Below, in pieces: positions 5,645 to 13,514 of a stretch of 31,699 nt of DNA. The position numbers were made by a program, and so were the translations under genes. Source of the DNA: Cyanobacteria bacterium UBA6984 (GTDB taxonomy: Bacteria > Cyanobacteriota > Vampirovibrionia > Gastranaerophilales > Gastranaerophilaceae); NCBI GenBank assembly GCA_002450015.1, contig DJYG01000036.1, positions 1 through 31,699 of the forward strand. Direction: 5' to 3'. The notes below the pieces were generated by a model. That model made no database searches. It saw only the letters and a list, made by a program, of their open reading frames with translations, and was not told where the DNA came from. How positions within the stretch are numbered: position 1 is the stretch's first letter; each line of letters opens with the position of its first letter.

Positions 5645-6283
5645 TTATAGAACTTCTTTATATGTTTTAAAATGAGCTTTGCACACTTCTATAAGGCGTT
5701 CTTTTCCGTGTTTTAATATGAATTTTGCAGCTGCATCTTTCACTATATTATTGCAACCCTTTGGAAAATCACAACCAAATGCAAGTTCCATTTGTTTCAT
5801 TTTTTGTACAAATGTAGCACGAGCAAGAACGCTTGCTGCTGCGACTGCTATATCGCTTTCAGCTTTAACCATTTGTTCTAATCTAATGCCCTTTCCTCTT
5901 GTTTGAAGAGCATTTTGTATTAGGCTTTCATCTCCAAATTTATCTGAAAGAGCATATTCACAAGAGTTTTTTTCTAAAATATTTTCAATAACTTTTGCGT
6001 GTCCCCAAGCTAATAATTTATTAAGATTCCCAAAGTTTTTATATAATTCGTTATATCTTGCATTTCCTATTGCAATCACTGAAAATTTTGCGTGTTTTTG
6101 AATTTGAGTAGCAAATTCTAATATTCTTTTATCTGTTATTGTTTTTGAATCCCTAATACCCAAATCTTTAAATATTTTTGCACTATTTTCATCAACCATT
6201 ACACCTGCAATAACGAGCGGTCCGAAAAAGTCCCCTTTTCCTGATTCATCTGTGCCAATATGCGTTACAAATTTATTTTCCAT
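5645..6283 (-). CDS. rnhC: Ribonuclease HIII catalytic core without the N-terminal domain
   Basis: A 212-residue endonuclease that cuts the RNA strand of RNA-DNA hybrids. The motif GTDESGKGDFFGPLV (residues 10-24) is the RNase HIII form rather than that of HII. The expected acidic residues are D12, E13, D114 (in LSDKFGD) and D144 (in ESDIAVAAAS). YNELYKNFGNLNKLLAWGHA is another HIII-type block. Known HIII enzymes such as that of Geobacillus have about 300 residues, with an N-terminal TBP-like substrate-binding domain of about 80-90 residues. That domain is absent here, and the gap upstream is too short to hide it. It lies alone on the minus strand between the pilin-like gene and dapB. Confidence 0.85.
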   Translation of the reverse strand: MENKFVTHIGTDESGKGDFFGPLVIAGVMVDENSAKIFKDLGIRDSKTITDKRILEFATQIQKHAKFSVIAIGNARYNELYKNFGNLNKLLAWGHAKVIENILEKNSCEYALSDKFGDESLIQNALQTRGKGIRLEQMVKAESDIAVAAASVLARATFVQKMKQMELAFGCDFPKGCNNIVKDAAAKFILKHGKERLIEVCKAHFKTYKEVL

Positions 6284-6303
6284 ATTAAGATTTTAACATA
6301 CAT

Positions 6304-6332
6304 TTGAAAAATTGATATATTTTAGGTAAAAT
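6304..6332 (+). promoter_or_regulatory. Sigma-70-type promoter for the dapB operon
   Basis: TTGAAA (6304-6309) and TAAAAT (6327-6332) are separated by 17 bases. They sit about 20 bases before dapB and its AGAGGTGAT ribosome binding site. This would drive the whole dapB to gltX run. Confidence 0.65.
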
Positions 6333-6352
6333 TATTAAATAAGAGGTGATTT

Positions 6353-7099
6353 ATGATTAAAGTTGCAGTTTGCGGCGCAAACGGAAAAATGGGTAAAGAA
6401 GTTGTTGCTGCAATTAATAATGATAAAGGAATGGAACTTGCAGCCCAAATTGATATTAAAAATAGCGAATTTGAAACAATCGAACAAGCACATAATAAAA
6501 AAGATATTGATATTCTGGTAGATTTTACACAACCATCATCAATATATGAAAATGCTTTATATTGTTTAAATAATAATATTAATATTGTTATCGGAACAAC
6601 GGGATTAAAAGATAATCAAATTGAAGAATTAAAGCAACTTTCAGAAAAAAATAAAACAGCTTGTTTTATAGCACCGAATTTCTCAACAGGAGCAGTTTTG
6701 ATGATGAAATTTGCACAGTTAGCTGCAAAGTATTTTGATAATGCGGAAATTATTGAACTTCATCACAATCAAAAGAAAGATGCTCCATCAGGAACAGCTG
6801 TAAAAACGGCTCAACTTATGTCAGAAGCAAAAGAATCTTTTATACGGGGTAATTGTTTTGAAACAGAAACCTTGAAAGGTGCAAGAGGTGCAAATTCCTA
6901 TTCTGATATACATATCCACTCGGTAAGAATGCCCGGTTATATGGCATCCCAAGAAGTCATTTTTGGCTCGGACGGACAAACTCTTACAATAAGGCACGAT
7001 TCAACAAATCGTTCTTGCTATATGCCCGGTGTAATTATGGCGATAAAATATGCTTATGAACATAAAATTTTTACATACGGACTAGATAATATTTTGTAA
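6353..7099 (+). CDS. dapB: 4-hydroxy-tetrahydrodipicolinate reductase
   Basis: A 248-residue NAD(P)H-dependent reductase of the diaminopimelate/lysine pathway, supplying meso-diaminopimelate for peptidoglycan. The N-terminal Rossmann motif is VAVCGANGKMG (residues 4-14). The active site is HHNQKKDAPSGTA (137-149), holding the catalytic histidine and lysine, and GTTG (81-84) lines the cofactor site. Length is slightly below the usual 260-270 but all motifs are present. It is the first gene of the operon, 11 bases before asd, the enzyme that makes aspartate semialdehyde, the upstream intermediate of the same pathway. Confidence 0.96.
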   Translation: MIKVAVCGANGKMGKEVVAAINNDKGMELAAQIDIKNSEFETIEQAHNKKDIDILVDFTQPSSIYENALYCLNNNINIVIGTTGLKDNQIEELKQLSEKNKTACFIAPNFSTGAVLMMKFAQLAAKYFDNAEIIELHHNQKKDAPSGTAVKTAQLMSEAKESFIRGNCFETETLKGARGANSYSDIHIHSVRMPGYMASQEVIFGSDGQTLTIRHDSTNRSCYMPGVIMAIKYAYEHKIFTYGLDNIL

Positions 7100-7110
7100 A
7101 GGAAATAGAA

Positions 7111-8133
7111 ATGGAACAAAGAAAACCGAATATCGCTGTTTTAGGCGCAACAGGAGTTGTTGGCAGACATATTTTAGAAATTATGGAAGAATTAAAAATT
7201 CCTTATAATTCTGTAAAACTGCTTTCAAGTGCAAAAAGTGCAGGTTCAAAATTAACTTTTGACAGTAAAGAATATATTCTTGAAGAAGCCACACCGGAAT
7301 CTTTTGATGGCATTGACATTGTGCTTGCATCAGCAGGTGCTTCAACAAGTAAACAATTTGCTCCTGAAATTGTAAAAAGAGGCGGATTAATTATTGATAA
7401 TTCAAGTGCATTTAGAATGGATAAAGATGTTCCTCTTGTAATAGCAGGAGTAAATGATGATGATTTAAAAAATCATAAAGGTATAATTGCAAATCCAAAT
7501 TGTTCCACATCACAATTAATTCTTGCTTTAAAACCTTTAAATGATTTAGCAAAAATTAAAAGAATGATAGTTTCTACATATCAATCTGTAAGTGGTGCCG
7601 GACTTGCGGCAATAAACGAATTGAAAGAAAATACAAAAGCAAGGTTGGAAAATAAAGACTTTACACCGGTAAAATTTACTCAAGAAATAGCATTTAATTG
7701 CGTACCTCAAATAGATGTATTCTGCGAAAACGGTTATACAAAAGAGGAAATGAAAGTTACCAATGAAACAAGAAAAATAATGCATTTTTCTGATGATATG
7801 CCTATTTCTTGTACAGCCGTAAGAGTTCCTGTATTTGTGGGTCATTCGGAAGCTATTGATTTGGAATTTGAAAACTCTATTACGGCTCAACAAGCAAAAG
7901 ATGCTTTAGCAAATGCTTATGGTATAGAAGTTGTTGATGATATAGAAAACAAAAAATTCCCAACTGCAATTCAATGTGCAGGAAAAGATCCTGTTTATAT
8001 TGGAAGAATAAGAAAAAATATCGCATTTGAAAATGGTATTTCTTTCTGGTGTGTAGGTGATAATTTGAGAATTGGAGCTGCATTAAATACTGTTCGAATT
8101 TGTAAAAAAGTTATTGAAATGGGGTTATTTTAA
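7111..8133 (+). CDS. asd: Aspartate-semialdehyde dehydrogenase
   Basis: A 340-residue enzyme reducing aspartyl phosphate to aspartate semialdehyde, the branch point for lysine/diaminopimelate, threonine and methionine. The nucleotide-binding motif is LGATGVVG (residues 11-18). The catalytic cysteine is C131 in ANPNCSTSQ. A SCTAVRVPVFVGHSEA block near residue 230 is also typical of the family. Ribosome binding site AAAGGAAA precedes the ATG. The stop shares a base with the start of the next gene (TAATG), so expression is coupled to the heptose adenylyltransferase. Confidence 0.96.
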   Translation: MEQRKPNIAVLGATGVVGRHILEIMEELKIPYNSVKLLSSAKSAGSKLTFDSKEYILEEATPESFDGIDIVLASAGASTSKQFAPEIVKRGGLIIDNSSAFRMDKDVPLVIAGVNDDDLKNHKGIIANPNCSTSQLILALKPLNDLAKIKRMIVSTYQSVSGAGLAAINELKENTKARLENKDFTPVKFTQEIAFNCVPQIDVFCENGYTKEEMKVTNETRKIMHFSDDMPISCTAVRVPVFVGHSEAIDLEFENSITAQQAKDALANAYGIEVVDDIENKKFPTAIQCAGKDPVYIGRIRKNIAFENGISFWCVGDNLRIGAALNTVRICKKVIEMGLF

Positions 8134-8609
8134 TGGGTAAACTTGTTTCACAAGATGAAATAATAACAATAGTAAGAAATCTGCAAAAACAAGGTAAAAC
8201 CGTTGTAACTACAAACGGATGTTATGACATTCTTCATGTCGGGCATGTAAGATATTTGCAAAAAACAAAAGAATATGCTGATTATTCTGTAATAATGTTA
8301 AATTCTGACAGTTCTGTTAAGAAAAATAAAGGCGACAATCGACCTATAAATACTGAATTAGACAGGGCAGAGATATTATGTGCTTTATCTTGTGTTGATT
8401 ATGTGGTAATATTTGATGAGAAGTCACCTTGCAGATTGTTGGATGCTATAAAACCTAATTTCCATACAAAAGGTGCGGATTATACTTTAGAAACACTTCC
8501 AAAAGAAGAACAAGATGTAATATTGAATAATAATATAGAAGTTAAATTTATCGAATTTGTCCAAGGTAAATCTACAACAAAGACAATTCAAAAAATGAAA
8601 AATATATAA
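8133..8609 (+). CDS. rfaE2: D-glycero-beta-D-manno-heptose 1-phosphate adenylyltransferase (stand-alone)
   Basis: A 158-residue cytidylyltransferase-fold enzyme that makes ADP-heptose for the LPS inner core or other heptose glycans. The HxGH nucleotide-binding motif occurs in TNGCYDILHVGHVRYL. In E. coli this activity is the C-terminal half of HldE; here it is a separate protein and the kinase domain is not in the window. It overlaps asd by one base and is followed nine bases later by lpxD, placing it with the lipid A genes. An FAD-synthase or glycerol-3-phosphate cytidylyltransferase role is a weaker alternative. Confidence 0.9.
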   Translation: MGKLVSQDEIITIVRNLQKQGKTVVTTNGCYDILHVGHVRYLQKTKEYADYSVIMLNSDSSVKKNKGDNRPINTELDRAEILCALSCVDYVVIFDEKSPCRLLDAIKPNFHTKGADYTLETLPKEEQDVILNNNIEVKFIEFVQGKSTTKTIQKMKNI

Positions 8610-8618
8610 GGAGAAATT

Positions 8619-9713
8619 ATGAAAGAGTTTTCAGTAGAAGAAATTTCACAAATAGTAGGCGGAATCTTAACAAAAGTCGAAGATGCTAAAATTAGAATGA
8701 TAGCACCACCTTTATTGTGTGATGAAAATATGTTGGCACTGGCTTTGGGTGAAGAAGAAATAGGAAACCTTTCAAAAACTAAAGCAAAAGCTGCTCTTGT
8801 TCCTTTGGGCGTAAGTTTTGATGGAATTACTGTTATAGAAGTCGAAAGACCAAGACTTGCAATGATGAAACTTTTAACTTTATTCTATGAAGAACCTTAT
8901 GTAAATGATAATGTTCATCCTACCGCAGTCGTTCACCCGGAAGCAAAAGTTGCACAATCTGCTAAAATCGGTGCAAATGTCGTAATTTCAAAAGGTGCTG
9001 TTGTAGGAGAAAATACAAGAATTTTAGCAAATTCATATATTGGTAATAATGCAAAAATTGGTGAGAATTGCTTTTTCCATGCCAATGTAAATGTAGGTGA
9101 TAGAGTTGTTGTTGGAAATAATTGTATTTTACACCACGGTGTATCATTAGGTGCTGATGGTTTTAGCTTTGTAACAGAAACTCCTGATAATATTGAGCAA
9201 GCACGCAAAGAAGGCGAAATTAAACAAGAAAATAAAGAGCAAAAAATATTTAAAATTCCATCATTAGGTTCTGTTGTATTGGGTAATAATGTTGAAATAG
9301 GTGCAAATACAGCAATAGATAGAGGTACTATCGAAAATACAATTATTGGTGATGACACAAAAATTGATGACCTTGTAATGATTGGTCATAATTGTCGTAT
9401 AGGCAAAGGATGTATGATTGTATCACAAGTAGGTATAGCAGGAAGCTGCGTTATCGGTGATAGAGTAGTTATTGCAGGTCAAGCAGGTTTGGCTGACCAT
9501 TTAAACATTGGCAGTGACAGTTTAATCGCTGCAAAAGCAGGTGTTTCAAAATCATTCCCTGAAAAGTCAATTATTGTTGGTATTCCTGCTGTTCCAAGGA
9601 AAGAATTTATTAAACAATTAAAAACATTGAAAGATGCAGGTGAATTGATTGCAAAATTTAGAAAATATGAACCAATGTTAAAGACATTCTTGGAAGATAG
9701 CGAAGAAAACTAA
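8619..9713 (+). CDS. lpxD: UDP-3-O-acylglucosamine N-acyltransferase
   Basis: A 364-residue acyltransferase of lipid A synthesis, adding the N-linked hydroxyacyl chain to UDP-3-O-acyl-glucosamine. Residues 1-95 are the uridine-binding N-terminal domain. From about 100 to 335 there are repeated hexapeptides forming a left-handed beta helix (for example AKIGANVVISKGAVVG). The conserved histidine lies in MIGHNCRIG. A polar insert around residues 187-208, rich in Glu, Lys and Gln, interrupts the helix. It ends two bases before lpxC and has an AAGGAGA ribosome binding site. It supports the presence of an outer membrane. Confidence 0.95.
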   Translation: MKEFSVEEISQIVGGILTKVEDAKIRMIAPPLLCDENMLALALGEEEIGNLSKTKAKAALVPLGVSFDGITVIEVERPRLAMMKLLTLFYEEPYVNDNVHPTAVVHPEAKVAQSAKIGANVVISKGAVVGENTRILANSYIGNNAKIGENCFFHANVNVGDRVVVGNNCILHHGVSLGADGFSFVTETPDNIEQARKEGEIKQENKEQKIFKIPSLGSVVLGNNVEIGANTAIDRGTIENTIIGDDTKIDDLVMIGHNCRIGKGCMIVSQVGIAGSCVIGDRVVIAGQAGLADHLNIGSDSLIAAKAGVSKSFPEKSIIVGIPAVPRKEFIKQLKTLKDAGELIAKFRKYEPMLKTFLEDSEEN

Positions 9714-9715
9714 TT

Positions 9716-10528
9716 ATGGCAACAGTAAAAAAAGAATTCACTATAAAAGGTAACGGCTTGATGAAAAATCAAGAGTGTGAAGTTACAATCAAACCTTCAA
9801 CATCAGGTAGAATAAAATTTTATGTAAAAGAATACGAAGATGCTGTTGTTGCTGATGTTGATAATGTATCATCAACAAGTCATTGTATTTGTATTGGGCA
9901 AGGTAATCGCCAAATAATGCTTATTGAACATTTTATGGCAGCGTGTGCATTTTGCGGTATTGATTCTATTGATGTGCATTTGACTCAAAATGAAATGCCT
10001 ATTTTGGACGGAAGTTCTTATGAATGGGTTAAAGCATTCAAAAAAGCAGGTGTTGAAAGAGTTAGTCCGGTTTACTATACATTATTAGAACCTGTTTCTT
10101 ATCTGAATGGTAAAACACATGTTGTTATTGTTCCTGATGAAGAATTGAGAATTTCATACGGTGTAAATTATGACCATCCGGATTATAGACACAGATGGGC
10201 AAGCTATGATACAAAAAATAACAATGATATAATTGAGGCAAGAACGTTCGGTTTTTTACATGATTTGAAAAAGTTTCAATTTTTTGGTTATGCAAAAGGT
10301 GTTACTCAGGAAAATACTGTTGGATTTACTGATGATGGCGGTTATACTACAAAATTAAGAAGTGATAGAGAACCAATTAAACATAAAATTCTTGATATAA
10401 TAGGTGATTTATATTTAACAGGGGTAAATCCACTATATTTAAAAGCTCAAATTATTGCAAAAGAAGCAGGACATGCTGTGCATGTTAAAACAGCAATGAA
10501 ACTAAAAGACAAATTAATAAAATGCTAA
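9716..10528 (+). CDS. lpxC: UDP-3-O-acyl-N-acetylglucosamine deacetylase
   Basis: A 270-residue zinc amidase catalysing the first committed step of lipid A synthesis. The expected zinc ligands are H72 (in LIEHFMAA), H223 and D227 (in IKHKILDIIGD). E71 is the likely catalytic base and H253 (in AGHAVH) the catalytic histidine. It is shorter than the E. coli enzyme (about 305 residues) but keeps both duplicated domains. The upstream gene ends two bases before the ATG and lacks a strong ribosome binding site in the gap, so translation probably depends on lpxD. In many bacteria lpxC also sits next to fabZ, as here. Confidence 0.94.
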   Translation: MATVKKEFTIKGNGLMKNQECEVTIKPSTSGRIKFYVKEYEDAVVADVDNVSSTSHCICIGQGNRQIMLIEHFMAACAFCGIDSIDVHLTQNEMPILDGSSYEWVKAFKKAGVERVSPVYYTLLEPVSYLNGKTHVVIVPDEELRISYGVNYDHPDYRHRWASYDTKNNNDIIEARTFGFLHDLKKFQFFGYAKGVTQENTVGFTDDGGYTTKLRSDREPIKHKILDIIGDLYLTGVNPLYLKAQIIAKEAGHAVHVKTAMKLKDKLIKC

Positions 10529-10541
10529 ATGGAGATAAAAA

Positions 10542-10991
10542 ATGACAGAAGAACAAAAAACAATATTAACTTATGATGCTATACAAATTTTAGACTTAAT
10601 TCCGCATCGTTATCCATTTTTACTGGTTGATAAAATTACAGAATGTGTTCCGGGTGAATATTCTATCGGATATAAAAATTTAACTTGGAATGAAGAATTT
10701 TTCCAAGGTCATTTTCCAGATAATCCTGTTATGCCCGGGGTTTTACAAGTAGAGGCTATGGCTCAATGTTCTGCACCTATACTTTTATCAATGGACAAAT
10801 TCCAAGGTAAATTAGCATTATTTGCTGCAATGGATAATGTTAGATTTAAAGGTATTGTGCGTCCGGGGGACAGATTAGATATGCGAATTGATTTAATAAA
10901 ACTAAAAGGACCAATCGGCAAAAGCCACGGTGTTGGTATGGTTGATGGTAAAATAGTAGTTGAAGCAGATATGACAGTTTGTATAAAATAA
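10542..10991 (+). CDS. fabZ: 3-hydroxyacyl-ACP dehydratase FabZ
   Basis: A 149-residue hot-dog-fold dehydratase that removes water from 3-hydroxyacyl-ACP in fatty acid elongation, competing with LpxA/LpxD for hydroxyacyl-ACP. The motif LIPHRYPFLLVD (residues 19-30) and the active-site block GHFPDNPVMPGVLQVEAMAQ (56-75) are intact, including H57 and E71. A GGAGAT ribosome binding site precedes the ATG. The lpxC-fabZ order is common; lpxA, which often comes next, is not found here. Confidence 0.97.
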   Translation: MTEEQKTILTYDAIQILDLIPHRYPFLLVDKITECVPGEYSIGYKNLTWNEEFFQGHFPDNPVMPGVLQVEAMAQCSAPILLSMDKFQGKLALFAAMDNVRFKGIVRPGDRLDMRIDLIKLKGPIGKSHGVGMVDGKIVVEADMTVCIK

Positions 10992-10998
10992 TAAAATT

Positions 10999-11442
10999 AT
11001 GAGCAATTTGATTGTAATTATTGTAGTTGCGGTATTATTAATAATATTTTCAGCTTTCTCAATATTTAGTTTATTAATATCCAAAAAAGTTTTCTTTTGT
11101 GCTTTTCCTCGTTTGGCAGCATTTGGAGATCCTAATAAAATGAGATTTATTCATTTAAACGGATTTTTCTTCATTATTTCAAACGATATTTGGTGCAAAG
11201 ATATAGTATATCAAAATGAAGCTGTAAATATGATGTTCCAATACAATTTGCGTTCAACGATGAATGCTACCGAGATTTTAAATAATAAAAAACCTTTAAA
11301 TATAGAAATGTTTGATACTGTGTCAAAAAAACAAATGTCTTATACAGTACCACATAATTGCAAACCTCAAGCAATAAGATTTTTTAATAAGTATAGAGAA
11401 CTTATGAATAGAATTAATCAACATAAAATGACAGGTAATTAA
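10999..11442 (+). CDS. Membrane-anchored protein of unknown function
   Basis: A 147-residue protein with one strong transmembrane helix at residues 4-27 and a soluble domain of about 115 residues that is probably cytoplasmic, since it is followed by KK. I recognise no family. It sits seven bases after fabZ, where lpxA often lies, and before gltX. The ribosome binding site is weak, suggesting coupling to fabZ. The position suggests an envelope-related role, but that is only inference from neighbours. Confidence 0.7.
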   Translation: MSNLIVIIVVAVLLIIFSAFSIFSLLISKKVFFCAFPRLAAFGDPNKMRFIHLNGFFFIISNDIWCKDIVYQNEAVNMMFQYNLRSTMNATEILNNKKPLNIEMFDTVSKKQMSYTVPHNCKPQAIRFFNKYRELMNRINQHKMTGN

Positions 11443-11447
11443 AATGT

Positions 11448-11477
11448 TGTGTCAAAAACCTTTTTTCATGAGATAAT
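11448..11477 (+). promoter_or_regulatory. Possible promoter for gltX
   Basis: TTGTGT (11448-11453) and GATAAT (11472-11477) are separated by 18 bases. They lie in the 67-base gap before gltX, so gltX may have its own start in addition to read-through from the lpx genes. Confidence 0.4.
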
Positions 11478-11509
11478 TAAATCAAAAGAGAATGAAAGAA
11501 GGTAAATTT

Positions 11510-12976
11510 ATGTCAGAAGAAGTAAGAGTTAGAATTGCACCGTCACCAAGCGGTAATTTACATGTTGGCACAGCAAGAACAGCTTTGTTTAATTATTTAT
11601 ATGCAAAAAAAGTTGGCGGAAAATTTGTATTAAGAATTGAAGATACAGACGCTGAACGTACAAGTCAAGCTTATATTGATAATATTTTTGACAGTTTAAA
11701 AGCATTAGGCTTAAATTGGGATGAAGGTCCTGATGTTGGCGGGCCTTATGGTCCTTATACTCAATCTGAAAGATTTGATATATATCCAAAATATGTGCAA
11801 GAATTGTTAGATAAAGGCTTTGCTTACGAATGTTTTTGTACTCCAGAAGAATTAGAAGCTGAAAAAGAAGAAGCTACAAAAAATAAACAAGCTTATGTTT
11901 ATTCTAAAAAATGTGAAAATTTGACAGAAGAAGAAAAAGAAAAATTAAGAGCAGAAGGTAGAAAACCTGCTATTCGTTTTTCAATAGATAAAGCAAGAAA
12001 AGCTTTCCATGATTCACCTGTAATTCACTTTGACGATTTGGTAAAAGGCGATTTACATCAGGATACAAGCTTGATTGGTGATTTTGTAATAATGAAATCG
12101 AACGGTTCTCCAACATACAACTTTGCAGTTGTAATTGATGATATGTTAATGAAAATATCGCATATTATCAGAGGTGAAGACCATATTTCAAATACATTTA
12201 AACAAATTTTAATTTATGAAGCTCTAGGAGCAAAAGTTCCGAGATTTGGACATTTAGGTATGATTTTAGCACCTGACAGAAGCAAATTATCAAAACGTCA
12301 TGGTGCGACGGCTGTTTCAGAATTTGTGGAAAAAGGCTACTTAACAGATGCTCTAGTAAACTTTGTTGCATTGCTCGGATGGGCGCCATCAGACGGTGTA
12401 GAAATAAAAACGGTTGATGAAATTGCTCAAGACTTTAGAATTGGCGAAGTTTCATCATCAAATTCTGTATTTGAATATGACAAATTAAATTGGATGAACG
12501 GTCAATATATTAAAAAATTAAGTACGGAAGATTTAAAAGAACGCTTAAAACCATTTTTATCTCAATATGATTTATCAGAATTAACGGATGAACAATATAC
12601 AAGAATGGTTGAAGTTACAAGAGAACCATTAACTATTCTTTCCGATATAACAGATGCAGTTCCATATTTCTTCGGCAAAGATGTTGTTGTTGATGATGAA
12701 GTTCAAACAACAGTTCTTGATACTGAAACTTCTCAAGATGTATTAAAAGCTTTTGTAGAACAAGCTAAAGAATGGGAATGGACTGAAGAAAATTTACATG
12801 AAAAAATGGAAGTTTTTAGAGGCGAATTTAAAGAAAAAGGTATTAAACCAAAAGTTACAATGTGGGCTATAAGAGGTGCTGTTACAGGAAGAACTCGTGG
12901 TGCTGATATGACCGCAGTTCTTGCTATTCTTGGTAAAGATAGAGTTCTGGAACGTGCTAAAAAAGCTATAAAATAA
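11510..12976 (+). CDS. gltX: Glutamyl-tRNA synthetase
   Basis: A 488-residue class I synthetase that charges tRNA-Glu, and possibly tRNA-Gln if the organism uses the amidotransferase route. The HIGH-type motif is in APSPSGNLHVGTARTALFNY and the KMSKS-type motif in SKLSKRHGA. The C-terminal anticodon-binding part is complete. I choose the ATG at 11510, giving MSEEVRVRIAPSPSG, because AGAAGG (11497-11502) lies seven bases upstream; the in-frame ATG at 11492 would add six residues and has no ribosome binding site. It is last in the dapB run. The RNA after the stop has no U-run terminator; the next structure is the hairpin at 13026-13067. Confidence 0.96.
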   Translation: MSEEVRVRIAPSPSGNLHVGTARTALFNYLYAKKVGGKFVLRIEDTDAERTSQAYIDNIFDSLKALGLNWDEGPDVGGPYGPYTQSERFDIYPKYVQELLDKGFAYECFCTPEELEAEKEEATKNKQAYVYSKKCENLTEEEKEKLRAEGRKPAIRFSIDKARKAFHDSPVIHFDDLVKGDLHQDTSLIGDFVIMKSNGSPTYNFAVVIDDMLMKISHIIRGEDHISNTFKQILIYEALGAKVPRFGHLGMILAPDRSKLSKRHGATAVSEFVEKGYLTDALVNFVALLGWAPSDGVEIKTVDEIAQDFRIGEVSSSNSVFEYDKLNWMNGQYIKKLSTEDLKERLKPFLSQYDLSELTDEQYTRMVEVTREPLTILSDITDAVPYFFGKDVVVDDEVQTTVLDTETSQDVLKAFVEQAKEWEWTEENLHEKMEVFRGEFKEKGIKPKVTMWAIRGAVTGRTRGADMTAVLAILGKDRVLERAKKAIK

Positions 12977-13025
12977 AATTTTAACTGCAAATAGCCGACT
13001 TAAGCAATTTAAAAATTTATATTTT

Positions 13026-13067
13026 AAATTTAAACTCTCTTTATTACTATAAAGAGGGTTTAAATTT
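13026..13067 (+). promoter_or_regulatory. 18-bp hairpin covering the ribosome binding site
   Basis: AAATTTAAACTCTCTTTA (13026-13043) pairs with 13050-13067 over 18 positions, with one U-G pair and a 6-base loop. The right strand holds the only Shine-Dalgarno-like sequence (GAGGG, 13054-13058) and ends at the base before the ATG at 13068. It could also stabilise the gltX 3' end, but no T-run follows. Confidence 0.6.
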
Positions 13068-13358
13068 ATGGATAACATTAATAAAACGATATATGAAATT
13101 GTTAAAGATTCAGAAACAAATAGAATTACAGTTTTTACAGATGATTTGAAAATAGAAGGCTTTGTATATCAATGTGAAGGTAAATGCAAGCAAGTTGCAG
13201 ATAATATTCTTACATTGAATGACGCAATAGTATGCAGATTAGAAGATTATTGCAGCTGTGATGAAGATGAATGTTCTTGTAATGATTTTGTTTGCTTTAA
13301 ATATAACTGGTTAAACATCATGCATTCAAAAATTGTTGCATTCAGCTTAATAAAATAA
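13068..13358 (+). CDS. Small acidic Cys-rich protein of unknown function
   Basis: A 96-residue protein with eight cysteines. Five lie in the segment YCSCDEDECSCNDFVC (about residues 62-77), a spacing that could bind a metal, and two more are in CEGKC. The first half looks like beta strands (RITVFTDDLKIEGFVYQ). No signal peptide or membrane segment is visible, so it is probably cytoplasmic. I recognise no family. Its ribosome binding site is buried in the hairpin at 13026-13067, so translation is probably conditional. It is 92 bases after gltX and 156 bases before the phosphodiesterase gene. Confidence 0.65.
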   Translation: MDNINKTIYEIVKDSETNRITVFTDDLKIEGFVYQCEGKCKQVADNILTLNDAIVCRLEDYCSCDEDECSCNDFVCFKYNWLNIMHSKIVAFSLIK

Positions 13359-13514
13359 TAAATTTATTGCTAATATTAAATCATATATAAATTGGTATTT
13401 ATCAAATAATATTTTAAAAAATTTATATTTTAATTTGTAACATTTTTATTTTTTTTGAAATTATACAATATTGAAATTTTTATAATATAATAGTGGTAGA
13501 TATTAAAGGTATAT

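Noticed and set aside
13359..13514. A definite promoter for the phosphodiesterase gene
   Set aside because: A TATAAT at 13481 is present but the possible -35 boxes have poor spacing (20 bases) in very AT-rich DNA, so I mention it only within the gene entry.
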